DNA of 64,000 nt from Dipteronia dyeriana (GCA_032871835.1 CM065301.1:35100405-35164404); one strand, 5' to 3'; positions 1-12,046 are shown, counted from the stretch's first letter. Numbers and translations are program-made. The notes: generated by a model not told the origin, from the letters alone.

Positions 1-836
1 CATCAAGTAATCTTTCTTAGGAAAGATTAAACACTCCTAATCTACTTCAAACAAGGGAAATCCGGTCACCACATGTAATATAGGATAGGATAGTTTTCCT
101 TTTAGATAAGGATTCTAAGTACCAAATAAATCTACCTAAGGAAAGGATTCTTGCCAACCAAGTGAATCCTTCTTAGGAAAGGATTTATGAACCTATATAT
201 ATGTGGATGATGAATTCGGCAAGCCCTAAGGAACTTTAGAGAGGAATTTCGGCCAAGCCATATTTTTCTTAGTGAAGAATTCGGCTATCATAGAATTTTG
301 AGGGAGAAAAATCTGATTTTACTCTAGACAAAATTCAATCTTCTCTAAGTAGTAGTGTGTGAATTCGGCCAAGTAGAGAAAAAAAGGGGAACGTTATTGT
401 ATTTGATAGTATACTAATATCCTTTACATCAAAAGGGTTTTGTGTACAACATCGAATCAAGGTTCACGCGAGTTACAATCAAATTGATTGATAATTCACA
501 AGTGACCGGACGTTCTTGGATTTTTTCTCTTGGAGGATATTTGTAACTAACAAAGAAAAGATATTTGCTTTGTCTCCATCCTCAGGAATACAGTTTAAAG
601 AAAGGGAGCCCACACTCCTAGGTGATTCACGTTCGTGATTGGATTGAAAGATCTTGCGGAATTAATTCGGCACTTGTTCAATCGTCATGCAAAAAAGGTA
701 CGATACTTTTATATACATCAATTAATCTAGGGAAAAGTTCTCGTTGCATAAAACGGAAAATTTTTATTTATACGCAAACCCTAATTTCATTTTTTAACAT
801 GCTTTCGTTGCGTTTCTAAACCGTTTTTTCCCTACA
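1..836 (+). repeat. A1 5' LTR (3' part only)
   Basis: Matches 7337-8175 of the 3' LTR almost base for base and ends in CCCTACA directly before the primer site. About 1.6 kb of its 5' part lies to the left of the window. Confidence 0.93.
190..203 (+). promoter_or_regulatory. candidate LTR TATA box (A1)
   Basis: GAACCTATATATATG lies about 640 bp before the LTR end and is kept at the matching place in the 3' LTR (about 7527-7540). It is the best TATA-like site in the shared part of the LTR and would set a start of transcription near 225-235. This is inferred from sequence only. Confidence 0.35.
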
Positions 837-837
837 A

Positions 838-852
838 TTGGTATCAGAGCCC
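838..852 (+). other. A1 primer binding site
   Basis: TTGGTATCAGAGCCC follows the LTR end by one base and is complementary to the 3' end of initiator methionine tRNA, the usual primer of plant copia elements. Confidence 0.9.
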
Positions 853-948
853 TAGTTGTACTCTTGATTAATTGATGTATGTGTTCGTGAAACTTTTTAT
901 TTTATTGTATATATGCATGTTTTAGAAAGAGATGGCACTCTAGGTGTT

Positions 949-951
<3 letters not shown>

Positions 952-990
<39 letters not shown>
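952..990. repeat. (AT)n microsatellite in A1 leader
   Basis: An uninterrupted AT dinucleotide run of about 39 bp between primer site and gag. A2 has a run of similar kind at 46600-46628. Confidence 0.95.
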
Positions 991-993
<3 letters not shown>

Positions 994-1332
994 TGGAATG
1001 TGTGGATATATGTATGTTTTATATGTGGATTGTTATTGCTAATTTTGGTCCTAGAATTTCAATGTAATTTTGTTTTGGGATTGTAAAAAAAAGGGTGGTC
1101 TATTATCGCCATAATTTCCTTCTTGGTAGTTACTAAGTTTTTTTTTTTTTTTTTTTTGTTGTAATAAAAAAAAACTGCAGTATTTTGTTATGTAAATTCT
1201 TTTGTAATACATTCAAGTTTTGAAGACTCGAAGGTTTGAAGAATTAGGAGTAACCGGAACAAGTTTGGGACCGTGCGAGCCGTAACAACGAACGTGCGTG
1301 CAAAGAGCGTGCAGCCACGTTTTTTGTAGCAT

Positions 1333-1417
1333 GGGCTGTGCACGGCAGCCCCTTTGGTAGCCATGGGCTGCGCATGGCAGCCCTTTATAGGTTTGTGGCA
1401 TGCGCACACCCATGGGT
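1333..1417 (+). other. GC-rich hairpin/palindrome cluster in the A1 leader
   Basis: A GC-rich island in an AT-rich leader. Hairpins GGGCTGTGCACGGCAGCCC (1333-1351) and GGGCTGCGCATGGCAGCCC (1365-1383) are followed by TGTGGCATGCGCACA (1394-1408) and the perfect palindrome ACCCATGGGT (1408-1417). The same series occurs in A2 (46944-47026). Its position between primer site and gag resembles where retroelements keep dimerisation or packaging structures; that function is inferred. Confidence 0.6.
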
Positions 1418-2235
1418 AAGGGCGATGGGTGCGCAAGCCCATGGGAGGTAGCCGAGGGAGTCCGAACGATGAAGGTCGCGTGAAGACTTGTTCGCCAAGA
1501 AAGGAGTTCTTGTATTCCAAGATATATGTAATTTACTTGTTTTTCTAGGATGGACCAAAATTGTATCTATTTATATTTTTGTAAATGTTGCAATGTTTTT
1601 CATTGTTTGATAACATGTCATATAGAATAGGAGTGCCACTCATATATCTCTTTTGGTATGAACATGCATTGAATGGTTTAAGTATCTAAATTGGCATCTA
1701 GATAACTTGGTAAATCATTCTTTGAAGTTCGATCACAGGCCTTAAACAATTGAGTGGGAGAAGGTGTTCTGGAACGCCTACGGCCTCCAAGTTTAGTTGA
1801 GCTTTATGTTTCGTAAATAACCTCCCAAGAGGTATTCATGAATGGAATTTAGCAAGATACTTCCTTGTAAGGATAGACTAGACAATTAGCCCAAACGATA
1901 TCTACTCCCAAAGGAGGGATATTCGTGAGGGATTATATTGAAGGTCGATAACTTGATAACACACTCAATGTACTTTTATTAATATCCTCTCAAGATTTCT
2001 TGTTAATAAAATTGCAAGGCTAAAATTGAAAACGTTGGTTGTTATGTTAACAATTAGGTGGGACCTAGTCCAACTAGTAAACGGTGCGTACTCCCAAAGA
2101 AGGCATGACGTTTATGGGTGTTGGATCACCGTTGAATTTTTACGATTGAATTATTTTATTTAATTCAATATAAATATTCAAAAGTGCTATATCATAATTG
2201 TTTACTTATATAATTTTTGTTGTTAAAAAGAAATC

Positions 2236-2469
2236 ATGATCCCATCCCTAATCAATATCCTAAAAGATAATACTTTAACTGGTGATAATTATGTCACATG
2301 GAAAAGGAATATTGGTTGTTGTTGCAAGCTGAAAAGTATAAGTTCATTCTATATATTCCTTAACCACCAAACTAATGAATCTACTCAGGAGCAAAGAGAT
2401 GAGTATCAGTATTGGAAGTCTTTAGAAGAGATGGCTAAATGTACGTTACATTATGGCCATCATCTCTAA
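2236..2469 (+). pseudogene. A1 gag remnant (N-terminal part)
   Basis: 77 codons starting MIPSLINILKDNTLTGDNY. The LTGDNYVTWK motif is the typical start of plant copia gag (UBN2/DUF4219-like), the structural protein of the virus-like particle. The frame then closes. Compared with A2, the central gag segment (the part matching 48189-48377 of A2) is missing from 2470-2560, so no full capsid protein is possible. The start codon is supported by the homologous ATG at 47845 in A2. Confidence 0.75.
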
Positions 2470-2656
2470 CGTGTTGCAATAGCAACATGAAGGAATGGAG
2501 GCTACTGCCAATATTATGATGTCTCTAGACAAGGATTCATATGGTTGGTAAATTTGCTACTGTTAAGACCCGTTAGAAGGTCAAGAGAAAATAGAAGAAA
2601 AAGCAACTTGAGCCTTCTTAGAAGGAGACCAAGAAAGTAACCAAGATCAAAGGAAA

Positions 2657-2863
2657 GTGTTTTTTTGTGGTGAAAAGGGTCAAAGGAATAGACTGGATAA
2701 GAATGAATTCAACTTGCATTTAGGCAATGGAACGTTGGTGTCTACTAGTGTAGTGGGAGATATTAGAATCAATTATGATTCTTATAGGCATTTAGATTTA
2801 ATAAAACGTTTATTATGTACCACAATACAAGAGGAATTTAATTTCAGTCTCTTGTCTAAATAA
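2657..2863 (+). pseudogene. A1 protease-region remnant
   Basis: 68 codons that include LHLGNGTLVSTSVVGDI, matching the 'LGNG...GDI' part of copia aspartic protease. The catalytic D(S/T)G motif and the upstream half are missing. The frame differs from that of the integrase at 2937, so there is a frameshift or indel in 2864-2936. Non-functional. Confidence 0.6.
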
Positions 2864-2936
2864 TTTTGGATATTCGGTTACTTTTAATAAAGGTTTTATT
2901 ATTAGTAAGAATGACAAAATTATTTGCAAAGGTACA

Positions 2937-3971
2937 TTGGAAAATGGTTTATTCTATTTGCATGGAAATATCTCTCACTTGTTAGACACGGAATCAACGG
3001 AACCTAATCATAAAAGAGTAAAATTATCAAAAGATGAAACCTACCTGTGGCATTTGCGCCTATGTCATATTAACCTTAATAGGATTAAAAGATTGGTATG
3101 TGATGGACCTCTAAGTGACTTAAAGGTTGATGATCTACCAACTTGTGAATCTTGTTTGGAAGGTAAAATGACTAAAAGGTCGTTTACGACCAAAGGCGCA
3201 AGAGCCATCGAATGTTTAGGATTGATAAACACTGATGTGTGTGGACCTATAAGCATTCAAGCTAGAGGTGGATATCAGTACTTCATCACTTTCACAGATG
3301 ATAACTCAAGATTTGGCTATGTGTATCTCATGAGACATAAGTCAGATGCTTTTGATATGTTCAAAGCATTTATAGCTGAAGTGGAAAATCAGCTTGAGAA
3401 ACGTATAAAAATATTGAGGTCTGATCGTGGTGGAGAATATCTATCTGGTGAGATTCAGCAATATCTTATTGATAATGGAATAATTTCTCAGTTTTTAGCA
3501 CCAGGCACCCCTCAACAAAATAGGGTGGCAGAAAGGAGAAATAGAACTCTTTTGGATATGGTTAGGTCTATGTTGAGTTATTCAACGCTCCCTAGTTCTT
3601 TTTGGGGATATGCTTTACAAACTGCCATGTATATTCTAAATGATGTACCATCTAAGTTGGTTCCTAAAATACCGCATGAGTTATGGACTGGGCGAAAGCC
3701 TAGTTTACAACACTTAAGGATATTTGGATGTCCTGCGCACATGTTAAAAGGAAAGACAGAGAAGATGGAGTCCTGTTCAGAAACATGCATATTTGTAGGG
3801 TATCCAAAAGGAACAAAAGGATATTATTTATATAGTCCTTCAGATCTTAAAGTATTTGTTTCGACAAATGCTAAATTTCTAGAAGAGGACTATATGAATA
3901 ATTTTGTGCCTAAAAGTAGAATTGTCCTAAATAAGCTTTTAGGAGATACAATTCCACAAGAGATTTCGTAA
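2937..3971 (+). pseudogene. A1 integrase (gag-pre-integrase, HHCC and catalytic core)
   Basis: 344 codons. The integrase would insert the cDNA copy into the chromosome. The zinc-binding part has H39, H44, C70 and C73. The catalytic triad fits the copia D-D(35)-E pattern: D100 in NTDVCGP, D163 in RSDRGGEY, E199 in RVAERRNR. The usual QQNGVAER has R in place of G here. The frame ends at TAA 3969-3971; A2 has CAA at the same place, so this is a nonsense change, and the same frame continues into RT. The methionine at 2937 is only the first in the open stretch; the real product would be a gag-pol polyprotein. Confidence 0.9.
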
Positions 3972-4130
3972 CCAAGCCCAATTGTAAATTCCGTACCAAC
4001 ACAAGATCAACAATCCACCATACCTCGTCGTAGTGGGAGGGTTGTTAGACAACCTGAAAGATACGTCGGTCTAGGAGAATCTGTAGAGAATCTTCCGGAC
4101 GACGATGATCTCTATACGTACAAGGAAGCA

Positions 4131-5297
4131 ATGAAAGATGTTGATTGTCGCCATTGGCAAAAGGCAATGCAATCCGAAATTGAATCTATGTTCAAAAATA
4201 GAGTCTGGTCTCTTATAGACTTGCCTAAAGGGATAAAACTCATCGGGTGCAAGTGGGTATACAAGAGGAAAAGAGGAATGGATGGAAAGGTGGAAACCTA
4301 TAAAGCTAGATTGGTAGCTAAAGGTTATACACAGAAGGAAGGTATCGATTATGAAGAAACCTACTCTCCTATGGCCATGCTTAAATCCATTTGGATACTC
4401 TTATCCATTGCGGCATCTCTAGACCTAGAGATTTGGCAAATGGACGTCAATACAACTTTCCTTAATGGAAGTCTTGACAAAAGCATCTATATGATGCAAC
4501 AAGAAGGATTCATTGAAAAGGGCCAAGAGGAAAGGGTATGCAAGTTGCAAAGATCCATATATGGATTGAAGCAAGCATCCAGATCCTGGAACATAAGGTT
4601 CGATCAAGCCGTTAAAGGTTTTGGATTTATTCAAAACCTTGATGAACCTTGTGTATACAAAAGGATTAAAGGCGACAAGTTGGTTTTCCTAGTTCTTTAC
4701 ATTGATGATATACCACTCATCGGAAACAATGTAGGTGTATTGACATCAATAAAAGAATGGTTAGCAAAACAAATTGATATGAAGGACTTGGGAGAAGCAA
4801 GTTATATTCTTGGTATCCAAGTCATAAGGGATAGAAAGAATAGAACAATTGCATTATCCCAAGCTTCATACATAGATAAAATCTTGTATAGGTTTTCCAT
4901 GCAAGATTCTAAGAAAGGTATGTTACCTTTCAGGCATGGAATCAAACTTTCTAAGGACCAAGTTCCTAAGAATAAGCATGAAGAGCAATTCATGAGTAGG
5001 GTTCCATATGCATCGGCAGTTGGAAGTCTCATGCATGCAATGCTCTGCACTGGACCAGATATTTGTTTTGTTGTAGGCATAGTTAGCAGGTTTCAATCGA
5101 AACCTGGTCCTGATCACTGGACGGCAGTCAAGCATATTTTCAAGTATCTTAGGAGTACGAGAGATTATATGCTTGTATGCTCTGGAGGGGATTTAATTTC
5201 CGTTGGGTATACAGATTCTGATTTTCAGTCAGATTCTGACTCTAGAAGATCAACATCAGGATCTGTGTTTACTATTGGAGGAGGGGCAGTCATATGA
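4131..5297 (+). pseudogene. A1 reverse transcriptase (RVT_2 type)
   Basis: 388 codons in the same frame as the integrase. It holds the copia RT signatures KWVYKRKRG, ARLVAKGYTQKEGIDYEET, QMDVNTTFLNG (catalytic D105), SIYGLKQASRSW and LYIDDIPLIGN (active-site YIDD, residues 190-193). It would copy element RNA into DNA inside the particle. The frame ends at TGA 5295-5297 in the motif GGAVI*RSIKQS, where A2 has TGG (Trp). Apart from that stop and the one at 3969 the pol frame is continuous over 2.7 kb. Confidence 0.92.
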
Positions 5298-5333
5298 AGG
5301 AGTATCAAGCAATCTTGTATTGTTGATTCCACC

Positions 5334-5684
5334 ATGGAAGCCGAGTATGTTGCCACATGCGAGGCTGCTAAAGAGGCTGTCTGGCTCTGCCAATTCTTGA
5401 TTGACTTGGAAGTGGTTCCTGATGCGAATAAGCAAATCACTATCTATTGTGACAATAGTGGAGCAGTGGCTAATTCGAGAGAACCAAGAAGTCATAAGAG
5501 AGGGAAACACATTGAAAGAAAGTATCATATTCTAAGGGAAATTGTGCATAGGGGTGACGTGACGATTACCAAAATCGCGTCAACAGAAAATCTAACGGAT
5601 CCCTTTACAAAGGCTCTTCCTCAAAAGAGTTTTGATGGGCATCTACAGAATATGGGGATGAGAGATATGACACATTTGCTATAG
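5334..5684 (+). pseudogene. A1 RNase H, pol C-terminus
   Basis: Continues the RT frame after the TGA at 5295. MEAEYVATCEAAKEAVWL and ITIYCDNSGAVANSREP carry the E and D of the RNase H active site. HIERKYHILREIV and DPFTKALPQKSF are the normal end of plant copia pol. It would digest RNA in RNA:DNA hybrids. The final stop is directly before the purine tract. Confidence 0.9.
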
Positions 5685-5687
5685 ATC

Positions 5688-5698
5688 AAGTGGAAGAT
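5688..5698 (+). other. A1 polypurine tract
   Basis: AAGTGGAAGAT directly before the TG of the 3' LTR; A2 has AAGAGGGAGAT in the same place. Confidence 0.75.
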
Positions 5699-8175
5699 TG
5701 TTAGGATTTGCTCGATAGCAAGAGTGTAATATTGTAATTAACAATCTTTTCATATGAATAAAGTGATTTCTAGTTTAACAAATCTTATAGCATTTATAGT
5801 TTAATTATTATAATTGTCAAAAGTAAATAATCATAAGGTCAAAAGACTATGAGAAAAGAAGAATTTTTCATACATCTAGATATGTATGAGGTACACACAA
5901 TTCTTTAGTTAGTCTTGAATAATATTCACAACTTAAGATAAAAGGTTGGGCGCCTTTATCTTGTCAAAGTTGTAGATTCTTTTGCTAGCATTTGAGTGTG
6001 ATCAAATGTGTTATGATGAGTCTTAAATCATCAAAGTGTGGTGTCTTTGGGCAAAAGAATCTAGTGCACTGGGTGTATTGAATAGGATCAAAATGAAATA
6101 CTTTATCTACAACCGTCAATGGATAAAAGTCTTCATTTGAAGACAATCGGAGAGTCTATCTTAATCCTGAGATAAATGATGGACTTATGGTTGCAAATGT
6201 TATCATTTGAGCTATCAATGAGTACGATTATATAGCATAGTCTATCCTCGATAGTTTGGTGGTATTCATTTGTTAATCAATAGAGGACTTCATTTATAGA
6301 TATGGACATCGTGGCTCCATTTATTGAATGAGAGTAGAATACCATCATATGGATGTTTTGAGGTATTGGAAATTAAATTTTAACGTTAAGTTTTCAATAG
6401 TGTCTATTGAAACATGGCTTCTGGACAAGTCAAAATATCCAAGTTCAAAATGTGGTCATATGAGTAAATATGGTAACTTGGAGAGCTATAGGCGGTCTAT
6501 GAGCTCTTGGCGATTACTGGTATTCTTCACGAGGATACACTTTCTCCAATAAGGTTGTCTAGGGTACGAATGAGTAACATCAACTTATTCTATCTTTATT
6601 TAAGAGTTCAATTTTAGTTCTTTAGTGGAATGAACTAAAAGTAAATAGATTGGGCCTAAGTGAATCATTTGTTGATTGTGATTGGATTGTGTCAATTGGA
6701 GCTTAAATTTAGATAGCCTGCCAAGATCACCAATCCGCACGAACTTGCATGGATCACTTAATATATTCTACCGAACCAATAAAGGTCCATCTAGAATTGT
6801 AATAAGGCATGTGACTTGTTTCTTTTTGTATGAATAGGTCTAGTTCACATGTGGACTTTTTATTAAGGTCCAATGGATTTAATAAAATGAGAAAAATAAT
6901 ATATGGCCTTTATACTAGGTATGGGCAGAAAAGGCTATGGTGAATAGCTTTAATATATTATTTTTATTTTATTATTATTTAATTAAATGGAAATTAATTA
7001 ATTTGTTGATTAATTAATTATTTAATTAAAAGTCAAAATCTTTTCCTATTAGGAGATGGTCTCCTAAAACTATACTATTGTTGGTAGTATAGTTAATGTT
7101 AAAGACTATATTTGATAAGTAGATAAATAAAAGGAGTTATTTATCTAATCAAATTAGGAAGTCTTTAATATGGTTACAAACACACTATTGAGTAGTATTA
7201 GGAGTCTTGGTGTAGGAAAGAATTCTTTTTGGAAAAGGATTCTTGCTCACCAAGTAAAACTACTTAGTGGTAGAATTCTTATTTGAAAAGGATTCATAAC
7301 CACCAAGTTAATCTACCTAAGGATAGGATTCTTGTCCATCAAGTAATCTTTCTTAGGAAAGATTAAACACTCCTAATCTACTTCAAACAAGGGAAATTCG
7401 GTCACCACATGTAATATAGGATAGGATAGTTTTCCTTTTAGATAAGGATTCTAACTACCAAATAAATCTACATAAGGAAAGGATTCTTGCCAACCAAGTG
7501 AGTCCTTCTTAGGAAAGGATTTATGAACCTATATATATGTGGATGATGAATTCGGCCAGCCCTAAGGAACTTTAGAGAGGAATTTAGGCCAAGCCATATT
7601 TTTCTTAGTAAAGAATTCGGCTATCATAGAATTTTGAGGGAGAAAAATCTGATTTTACTCTAGACAAAATTCAATCTTCTCTAAGCAATAGTGTGTGAAT
7701 TCGGCCAAGTAGAGAAAAAAAGGGGAATGTCATTGTATTCGATAGTATACTAATATCCTTTACATCAAAAGGGTTTTGTGTACAACATCGAATCAAGGTT
7801 CACGTGAGTTACAATCAAATTGATTGATAATTCACAAGTGACCGGACGTTCTTGGATTTTTTCTCTTGGAGGATATTTGTAACTAACAAAGAAAAGATAA
7901 TTGCTTTGTCTCCATCCTTAGGAATACAATTTAAAGAAAGGGAGCCCACACTCCTAGGTGATTCACGTTCGTGATTGGATTAACAGATCTTGCGGAATTA
8001 ATTCGGCGCTTGTTCAATCGTCACACGAAAAAGATACGATACTTTTATATACATCAATTAATCTAAGGTTAAGGTTCTCGTTGCATAAAAGGGAATTTTT
8101 TTTATTTATGCGCATACCCTAATTTTATTTTTTAACACGCTTCCGCTACGTTTCTAAATAGTTTTTTTCCCTACA
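5699..8175 (+). repeat. A1 3' LTR, complete (2,477 bp)
   Basis: Starts TGTTAGG and ends CCCTACA, the TG...CA rule. The last 839 bp equal the window-edge 5' LTR. It is AT-rich and has no gene. It contains about 80 bp (6331-6412) that the A2 3' LTR lacks near 52260. Confidence 0.92.
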
Positions 8176-9340
8176 GAGGGCTTCATCCCTCTCCTTCTCA
8201 AGTGTCTCAATCCTCAAAACAAGGTTAACATCTACCATAACTACCTTCTTATCCTTTTCTATGAGGTTCTTCTTCTTTTCTTCAAGCATCTTAACTTCAT
8301 CCTGAAATGCTTGAAAGAATTCTTCCAAATCATCCATCGGTTATTCAGTTGTTACCTTAGTTTCTTTGGTTGTCATGTTGAAACATGTGTTCAACTCCTT
8401 CTCTTCCTTTCCTGAAAAAACATCAAACTAGACTACCTCTCCTAAGACTGTAATGGTTAGCTTTCCGTGATACACATCGACCGTTATTCTTACCGTAGCC
8501 ATGAATGGCATTATGAGAAGTATGAGATGTTCTCTACTTGTGTACTTCTCTCTTGCATCAATGACAACGATGTCTGTAGGGACAATTAGCTTGTCCACTT
8601 CCAGGAGCACATCTTTAACTATTTCGAGAGGGTTTTGTGAAGATTGGTTTGCCAAAACTAAAGACACGGAGGTGTTCTTGAGCTCTCCCAACTTCAACCG
8701 TTTGTAGACTAAGGAAGGCATCAAGTTGATACCCGATCCCAAGTCCAACATAGCCTTTTGTCTAAAAGTACCCTGAACCGATATGTTGACGGTGAAACTT
8801 CTGGGATTTTTGAGCTTTGGTGGGAGACCTTTCTGAATAACCGTACTGTTATTACCTCTAAGACGCTCCTAATAGTTTTGTCCCAATTCTTGCTCCATCT
8901 TGCTAACTGATTCATTCATATTTGGCTATTTTTTGGTTTTGGTTTTTTGTATTTGGAGGTATGTAAGAGTTATTTGCCTTATGAAGGCTTGGTTGCAGTT
9001 TCTCATTTCCCACCATGACTGCTATATTTATCCATTCCGTATGGTTACTCGGCACCTTCCCATTTTCTTACCTTTTTGAACTTTCTTACAATTGAGACAA
9101 TTTCATTGAATATTCTTAATGAAGGCCTCCAAGCTAACTATCAGTTGATCTTCCTACAGATTGTAAACTTAAGCCTACTAGTTGTTCTAGTATGATTGGT
9201 CATTATTGTTCTGATTCCCTCATTGGTTACCTCTGTAGCCTTGGTAGTTTTGATTGTTTCCATACTGCTGACTTCCTCCTTGACCCCTATTTTAATTACC
9301 ACCTCATAGATTGTTTCTCTAATTAGGTTGTAATTATTTC
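8176..9340 (-). pseudogene. Athila-like gypsy: 3' part of gag, protease and linker (segment 3 of 3)
   Basis: Continues on the minus strand from 29058-29601; the two are separated by SL-A. The clearest part is 8428-8751: LDLGSGINLMP carries the D-L-G aspartic protease site in the Athila form (DLGASINLMP), followed by LKLGELKNTSVSLVLANQS and a late MPFMATVRITVDVYHGKLTI block like the family's RPFLATGRALIDVQ. 8800-9340 is the Gln/Asn-rich C-terminal gag stretch, with stops. 8176-8340 encodes an acidic, Lys-rich helical linker. The protease would cut the gag-pol polyprotein. A1 interrupts the element at 8175, so RT and later domains are left of the window or lost. Confidence 0.72.
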
Positions 9341-11317
9341 TGTTAATAACAAAATTTGGCTAGGGACCAAAGATAAATTTTCTACTCTCCTAACCCGAAT
9401 CAAATCCCGAGTTCACCAGACATTGAACCTCGGGTCCTAAGGGTGAGCCATAGAACCACCTCACAGAAGCGAGGAAAGATCATTAAGCTTCAGAACCATC
9501 AAGGATGGGGCCCAACATGACCATAACGAGCTCCTTACGCCAACACTGGAATCCGGGCTTCCTAAGATCAAAATTACCTCGTAACCTCCCCAGAAGCCCG
9601 CCAACCTCTCCAGAAGCCCGATATCCTCTCCAGACACAAAAAGGGGCCTTTAAAGATATCAAGTTCATGCTATAGCTATGTTTTAATTCACTAAGGAAGA
9701 CTCGAACCTATCCGGATGAGAAAAAGAAAGGTCGTCTAATCCATGCAACCCTCAATGAGTGCCCATAAGGCCGTCTCAAGCTCTAAAGGACCATGAAAGG
9801 TCAAGCCAAACTTTTGGGACCAGAACTAAGGCATGGGTCTACCTCACTCTACGAAACAACGAACTGCTAACTCGACGACCTCCAAGAAGAATCATGCCAT
9901 GAATACACATAAGATCATATCTACACTCCAATGAATATTAAAACTCTGTGTACGTGTAAGGCAAGAGATTGAGTCCAAAAAGGAAACAAACTTATCTCTA
10001 CCAAAGATATTCTCGAATCCGTTATTAATGCGAAGTCAATAACTTTCAAATAAGAGATCTAGCCCGAAAATGAGGGAACAGATTCAGAGAATCGTGGCGG
10101 GAGATTCAATGGTTTGAACTACCTGGACCATGCATAAATATGCCCGACGTAAACAACAGAAAGGAGGAGGACAGAGAAAAATAGAGAGAAGGAAAAAAGA
10201 GAGGGAGATTGAACTTCGGCCTAAATTCTGTAATAAGAACACGACCTCCACTGTTATCTACTATTCGACAGGCAAGAGGTTACCACCCTACTGTATCCTA
10301 GAGAGATTAAGAGTGTTTAAGAGTCTTTTTGTACGATATTCACAGTTGATAATAAAGTCATTAAATTCCCGTCTTCATTGCACTTATATTTACACATCCA
10401 TCTTTATTCAATCAGGTTAGCTACTGAAACAAATATAATGGTGTGTTTAATAACAATCTAGAGGGGGGTGAATAGATTTTTAAACAATTTTACCCAACTT
10501 TCGTTAATGGTCAAGTTGACGAAAATATCCCTAACTAGTTACAATAATATCACAAGTGTAATAACTGCGGAAATAGTAAAGACACTTGAGATATACGTGG
10601 AAACCCTCCAAATGGGAAAAACCACGGGCTCTTAAGTGCGCCACACTAGAACCTCGAATCCAATAATGGAAAAGGAATTACAACCTAATCCCGGTTTATA
10701 ATCCACCACCACTACCTAATCCCGGTATAAGTGAACCTAGTCCATCTTGCTTGTGATTTAAGCTACCTAATCCCCGAAGCAACACAAGTCTTACATCTTA
10801 ATGAAGAGATAAAATGGCTTATGTGAATATGTGATGATATTCAAAGAACAAACAAGGCTAGGAAACCGTATATGCTTTTCTAGGATGATGAGATGGCAAT
10901 TAATGCAATCCAATATATCAAAAGCTAAAAGACATGTTCAAAAAGCTTAGCTAAACATAGGTCAAACAATCCTATGAAGCTATCACAATACAACACTCAA
11001 TCATGTCATCACAACAATCTCTATTTTGTATCTATAATATATTCTAAGAGCATACAAATGATTAAAGTGATGGCTTAACAAGAAAAACACTTAACTTGTA
11101 AGATGATAGTGAGAAACTTACCAAACAAGATGCGATGAGGCAAAACTATCCATCGATGCACTCTATATGACCTTAGATGATGTAAGATGAAGTTTTTATG
11201 CACAAGAGAATGCTTTGAGTGTTTAAAGATGAGTTCTTGCAAGATTTTTCCTTTAGAAATATGTTATAAGGAAAAGATATGATGTTCTGAACTCTTCCAC
11301 GACCTGAATACGAAGAG

Positions 11318-11318
<1 letters not shown>

Positions 11319-11357
<39 letters not shown>
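11319..11357. repeat. (TA)n microsatellite in S1 3' LTR
   Basis: About 39 bp of TA; the same run is present at the matching place in the 5' LTR (28239-28277). Confidence 0.95.
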
Positions 11358-11360
<3 letters not shown>

Positions 11361-11407
11361 TTTTAACAAAGGTGAGGTCGTTTTGAAAAAAACGTTCCAA
11401 CTCCCGC

Positions 11408-11710
11408 TATGTGCACTAGTGAGTGGCGCTAGTCGAGTAGCGTACCACCAGCGCACAACCTAAATTTTTAAAAGGCGCTGGTGGAGTGGCACAGCTCAAT
11501 GGCGCATGACAAGCGACAATCCACTGGAATGTTACGCTGGTGAGGCTGTGTTAGACGAGTAGCGCACCACCAGCACACTGCCCACTTTTTCAATATTACG
11601 TGGGTAAAGTGGCGCATCTCAGTGGCACATGACAAGCAACGATCCACTGGAATGTTACGCTGGTGAGACTGAGCTAGTCAAGTAGCGCACCACCGGCGCA
11701 CAACCTACTT
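11408..11710. repeat. GC-rich ~123-bp direct repeat inside S1 3' LTR
   Basis: Blocks containing AGTAGCGCACCACCAGCGCA-like and TCCACTGGAATGTTACGCTGGTG-like text recur with a period of about 123 bp (for example 11531 and 11654), about 2.4 copies. The array is also in the 5' LTR at 28320-28615, so it predates insertion. Confidence 0.75.
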
Positions 11711-12046
11711 TCTCTACACTCAAACACATATTTTCAACAAGTACTAGAGTGATGAAGGTGCATCCTTTACTAATGCCTAACATGACATGGTACTTTAATC
11801 ATAAGATGCAAATAAATCAAGAAGAGTTATTCAATCATGAATGCACACAAGTATAAACACACAACATATAAAAATAAGAGTTATGCATGAATTTGTGAGT
11901 GTGTGCAACTATCTCTTCAAAGCAAGTAAACATAAGAATTTTACCTTTGGTGCTTCTTCTCTTGAGGTCTTGAGAGCCTAAGCTACCCATACATTAAACC
12001 CTAATATATTGTTTGTTCACAAAATAAGCCAATCAATAAATGAGGA

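Larger units (their letters stand above)
1..8175 (+). mobile_element. Ty1/copia LTR retrotransposon, family A copy 1 (A1), 5' end off window
   Basis: The order is partial 5' LTR, Met-initiator primer site, long leader, gag remnant, protease remnant, integrase, reverse transcriptase, RNase H, purine tract and full 3' LTR. Integrase before RT is the copia order. The 5' LTR (1-836) aligns with 7337-8175 with roughly 35 differences by eye, about 4%. The element lies in the protease region of an Athila-like gypsy element that resumes at 8176. The left target duplication is outside the window; the base string after the right end is GAGGG. A second, more decayed copy of the family is at 45422-53971. 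Confidence 0.93.
10425..12046 (-). repeat. S1 3' LTR, main part
   Basis: Matches 27346-28961. It is cut at 12046 by T1; its last 12 bp are at 23783-23794, including the 5-bp T1 target duplication. It is AT-rich, holds a TA microsatellite and a GC-rich 123-bp repeat, and has no gene. Confidence 0.92.

Noticed and set aside
838..852. tRNA gene fragments at the TGGTATCAGAGC sites
   Set aside because: These are primer binding sites only 12-15 bp long next to LTR ends; no cloverleaf is present.
1188..1520. Minus-strand ORF of 110 codons in the A1 leader, with a similar one at 46854-47129 in A2
   Set aside because: It overlaps the GC-rich hairpin cluster, where stops are rare by composition; frames differ between the copies and no domain is seen.
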